Source: Pirellulaceae bacterium (GTDB lineage: Bacteria; Planctomycetota; Planctomycetia; Pirellulales; Pirellulaceae). Taken from it: 5,490 nt of DNA. The position numbers and the translations under genes are program-made. The stretch is taken from contig JASLRF010000401.1 of the NCBI GenBank assembly GCA_030744095.1, positions 1-5,490 of the forward strand. The letters are read 5' to 3'. Shown here piece after piece: positions 4,913-5,490 of this stretch; positions within the stretch are counted from its first letter, which is position 1; the number at the start of each line of letters is the position of its first letter. The notes under the pieces are model-generated. The model saw nothing but the letters and a program-made list of their open reading frames with translations, searched no databases and was not told where the DNA came from.

Positions 4913-5490
4913 CTTGGAGACGCAGAACGCACGCGGTTGATGGGGGCGATGGAAGTCGCTAAGCAGGCAGTTGAAGAGCATCAATCGTGGCTTGAAACCG
5001 ATCTATTGCCCAGAGCCTTGGGCGATTTCCGGATCGGAAAGAAACGATTCGACGAGAAACTTGCCTTCACGCTCCAAACACCGCTCTCACGTCGCCAGAT
5101 TCGCGAGCGGGCGGAAAACGAACTCCGGCGTGTTCGTGCGGAAATGTATCAAATGGCAGCGGGTGTCTACAGGCAAAAGCATACCTATACCCAGTTCCCG
5201 GAAAATCCCTCGCCGGAATTCCAGCAGGCGATCACCCGGGCTGCCCTGGAAATGGCATACGAAGAGACGCCGGCAGCGGATCAGGTGGTCGAAGCGGCCC
5301 GACAATCGTTGGCACTTACGACGTCCTTTGTACGAGACAAAGACCTTATCACGATCCCGGCTGATCCGCTGGAGATCATTGTCATGCCCGAGTTTCAGCG
5401 TGGTGTGTCGCTGGCGTATTGCGATTCGCCCGGTCCTCTTGATGTTGGTCAGAAGACATTTTACGCAGTCGCCCCGCTGCCGAAGAATTG
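4913..5490 (+). pseudogene. Continuation of the DUF885 gene after the in-frame stop
   Basis: The same frame stays open for 192 more codons to the right edge. It carries on the family pattern without a gap: LETDLLPRALGDFRIGKKRF, TPLSRRQIRERAENEL, and near the end EIIVMPEFQRGVSLAY followed by SPGPLD and KTFYAVAPLP. The stop at codon 202 (4910-4912) is therefore a point interruption, not the natural end. A true pseudogene, a sequencing error or translational readthrough could explain it. Restart is possible at ATG 4940 or 4949, but neither has a well-spaced ribosome binding site, and a restarted product would lack the signal peptide. The catalytic C-terminal region is outside the window. Confidence 0.7.

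Overview
The window looks like chromosomal DNA from a Planctomycetes-type bacterium, probably near Pirellula, Blastopirellula or Rhodopirellula. This is inferred from the dehydratase/long-ACP/hotdog/KAS gene set, long spacers between co-directional genes, patchy Shine-Dalgarno use and an intergenic palindrome. No rRNA or other phylogenetic marker is present, so the assignment is tentative. Nothing seen suggests phage, transposon or CRISPR content.

Layout. Bases 1-812 (minus strand) hold the N-terminal half of PTS enzyme I (ptsI), running off the left edge. Bases 813-1065 form a divergent intergenic region with a near-consensus sigma70-type promoter (997-1025) pointing right. Four plus-strand genes then form an acyl-chain synthesis cassette: a FabZ-like 3-hydroxyacyl-ACP dehydratase (1066-1539), an unusually long acyl carrier protein (1613-1999), a second FabA/FabZ-fold hotdog protein whose catalytic-His position is Tyr (2196-2738), and a FabF-like 3-oxoacyl-ACP synthase (2883-4178). 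The spacers are 73, 196 and 144 bp. The middle one carries a 23-bp inverted repeat that folds well as plus-strand RNA. From 4307 to the right edge lies a secreted DUF885-family gene, interrupted by one in-frame TAA at 4910-4912. The same frame stays open, with family-like sequence, to the end of the window.

How it fits together. KAS elongates ACP-bound chains, a ketoreductase encoded elsewhere would make the 3-hydroxyacyl-ACP, and the FabZ-like protein dehydrates it. The second hotdog protein may be a partner, regulator or altered-specificity enzyme. Ketoreductase, enoyl reductase, FabD and FabH are absent, so this is either part of the general FAS II set or a dedicated sub-module sharing those enzymes.

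The points most worth a second look are the His-to-Tyr hotdog paralogue beside an intact FabZ, the roughly 46-residue insertion in the ACP, the strand-asymmetric hairpin after the ACP gene, and the stop-interrupted DUF885 gene. None alone proves a new system.
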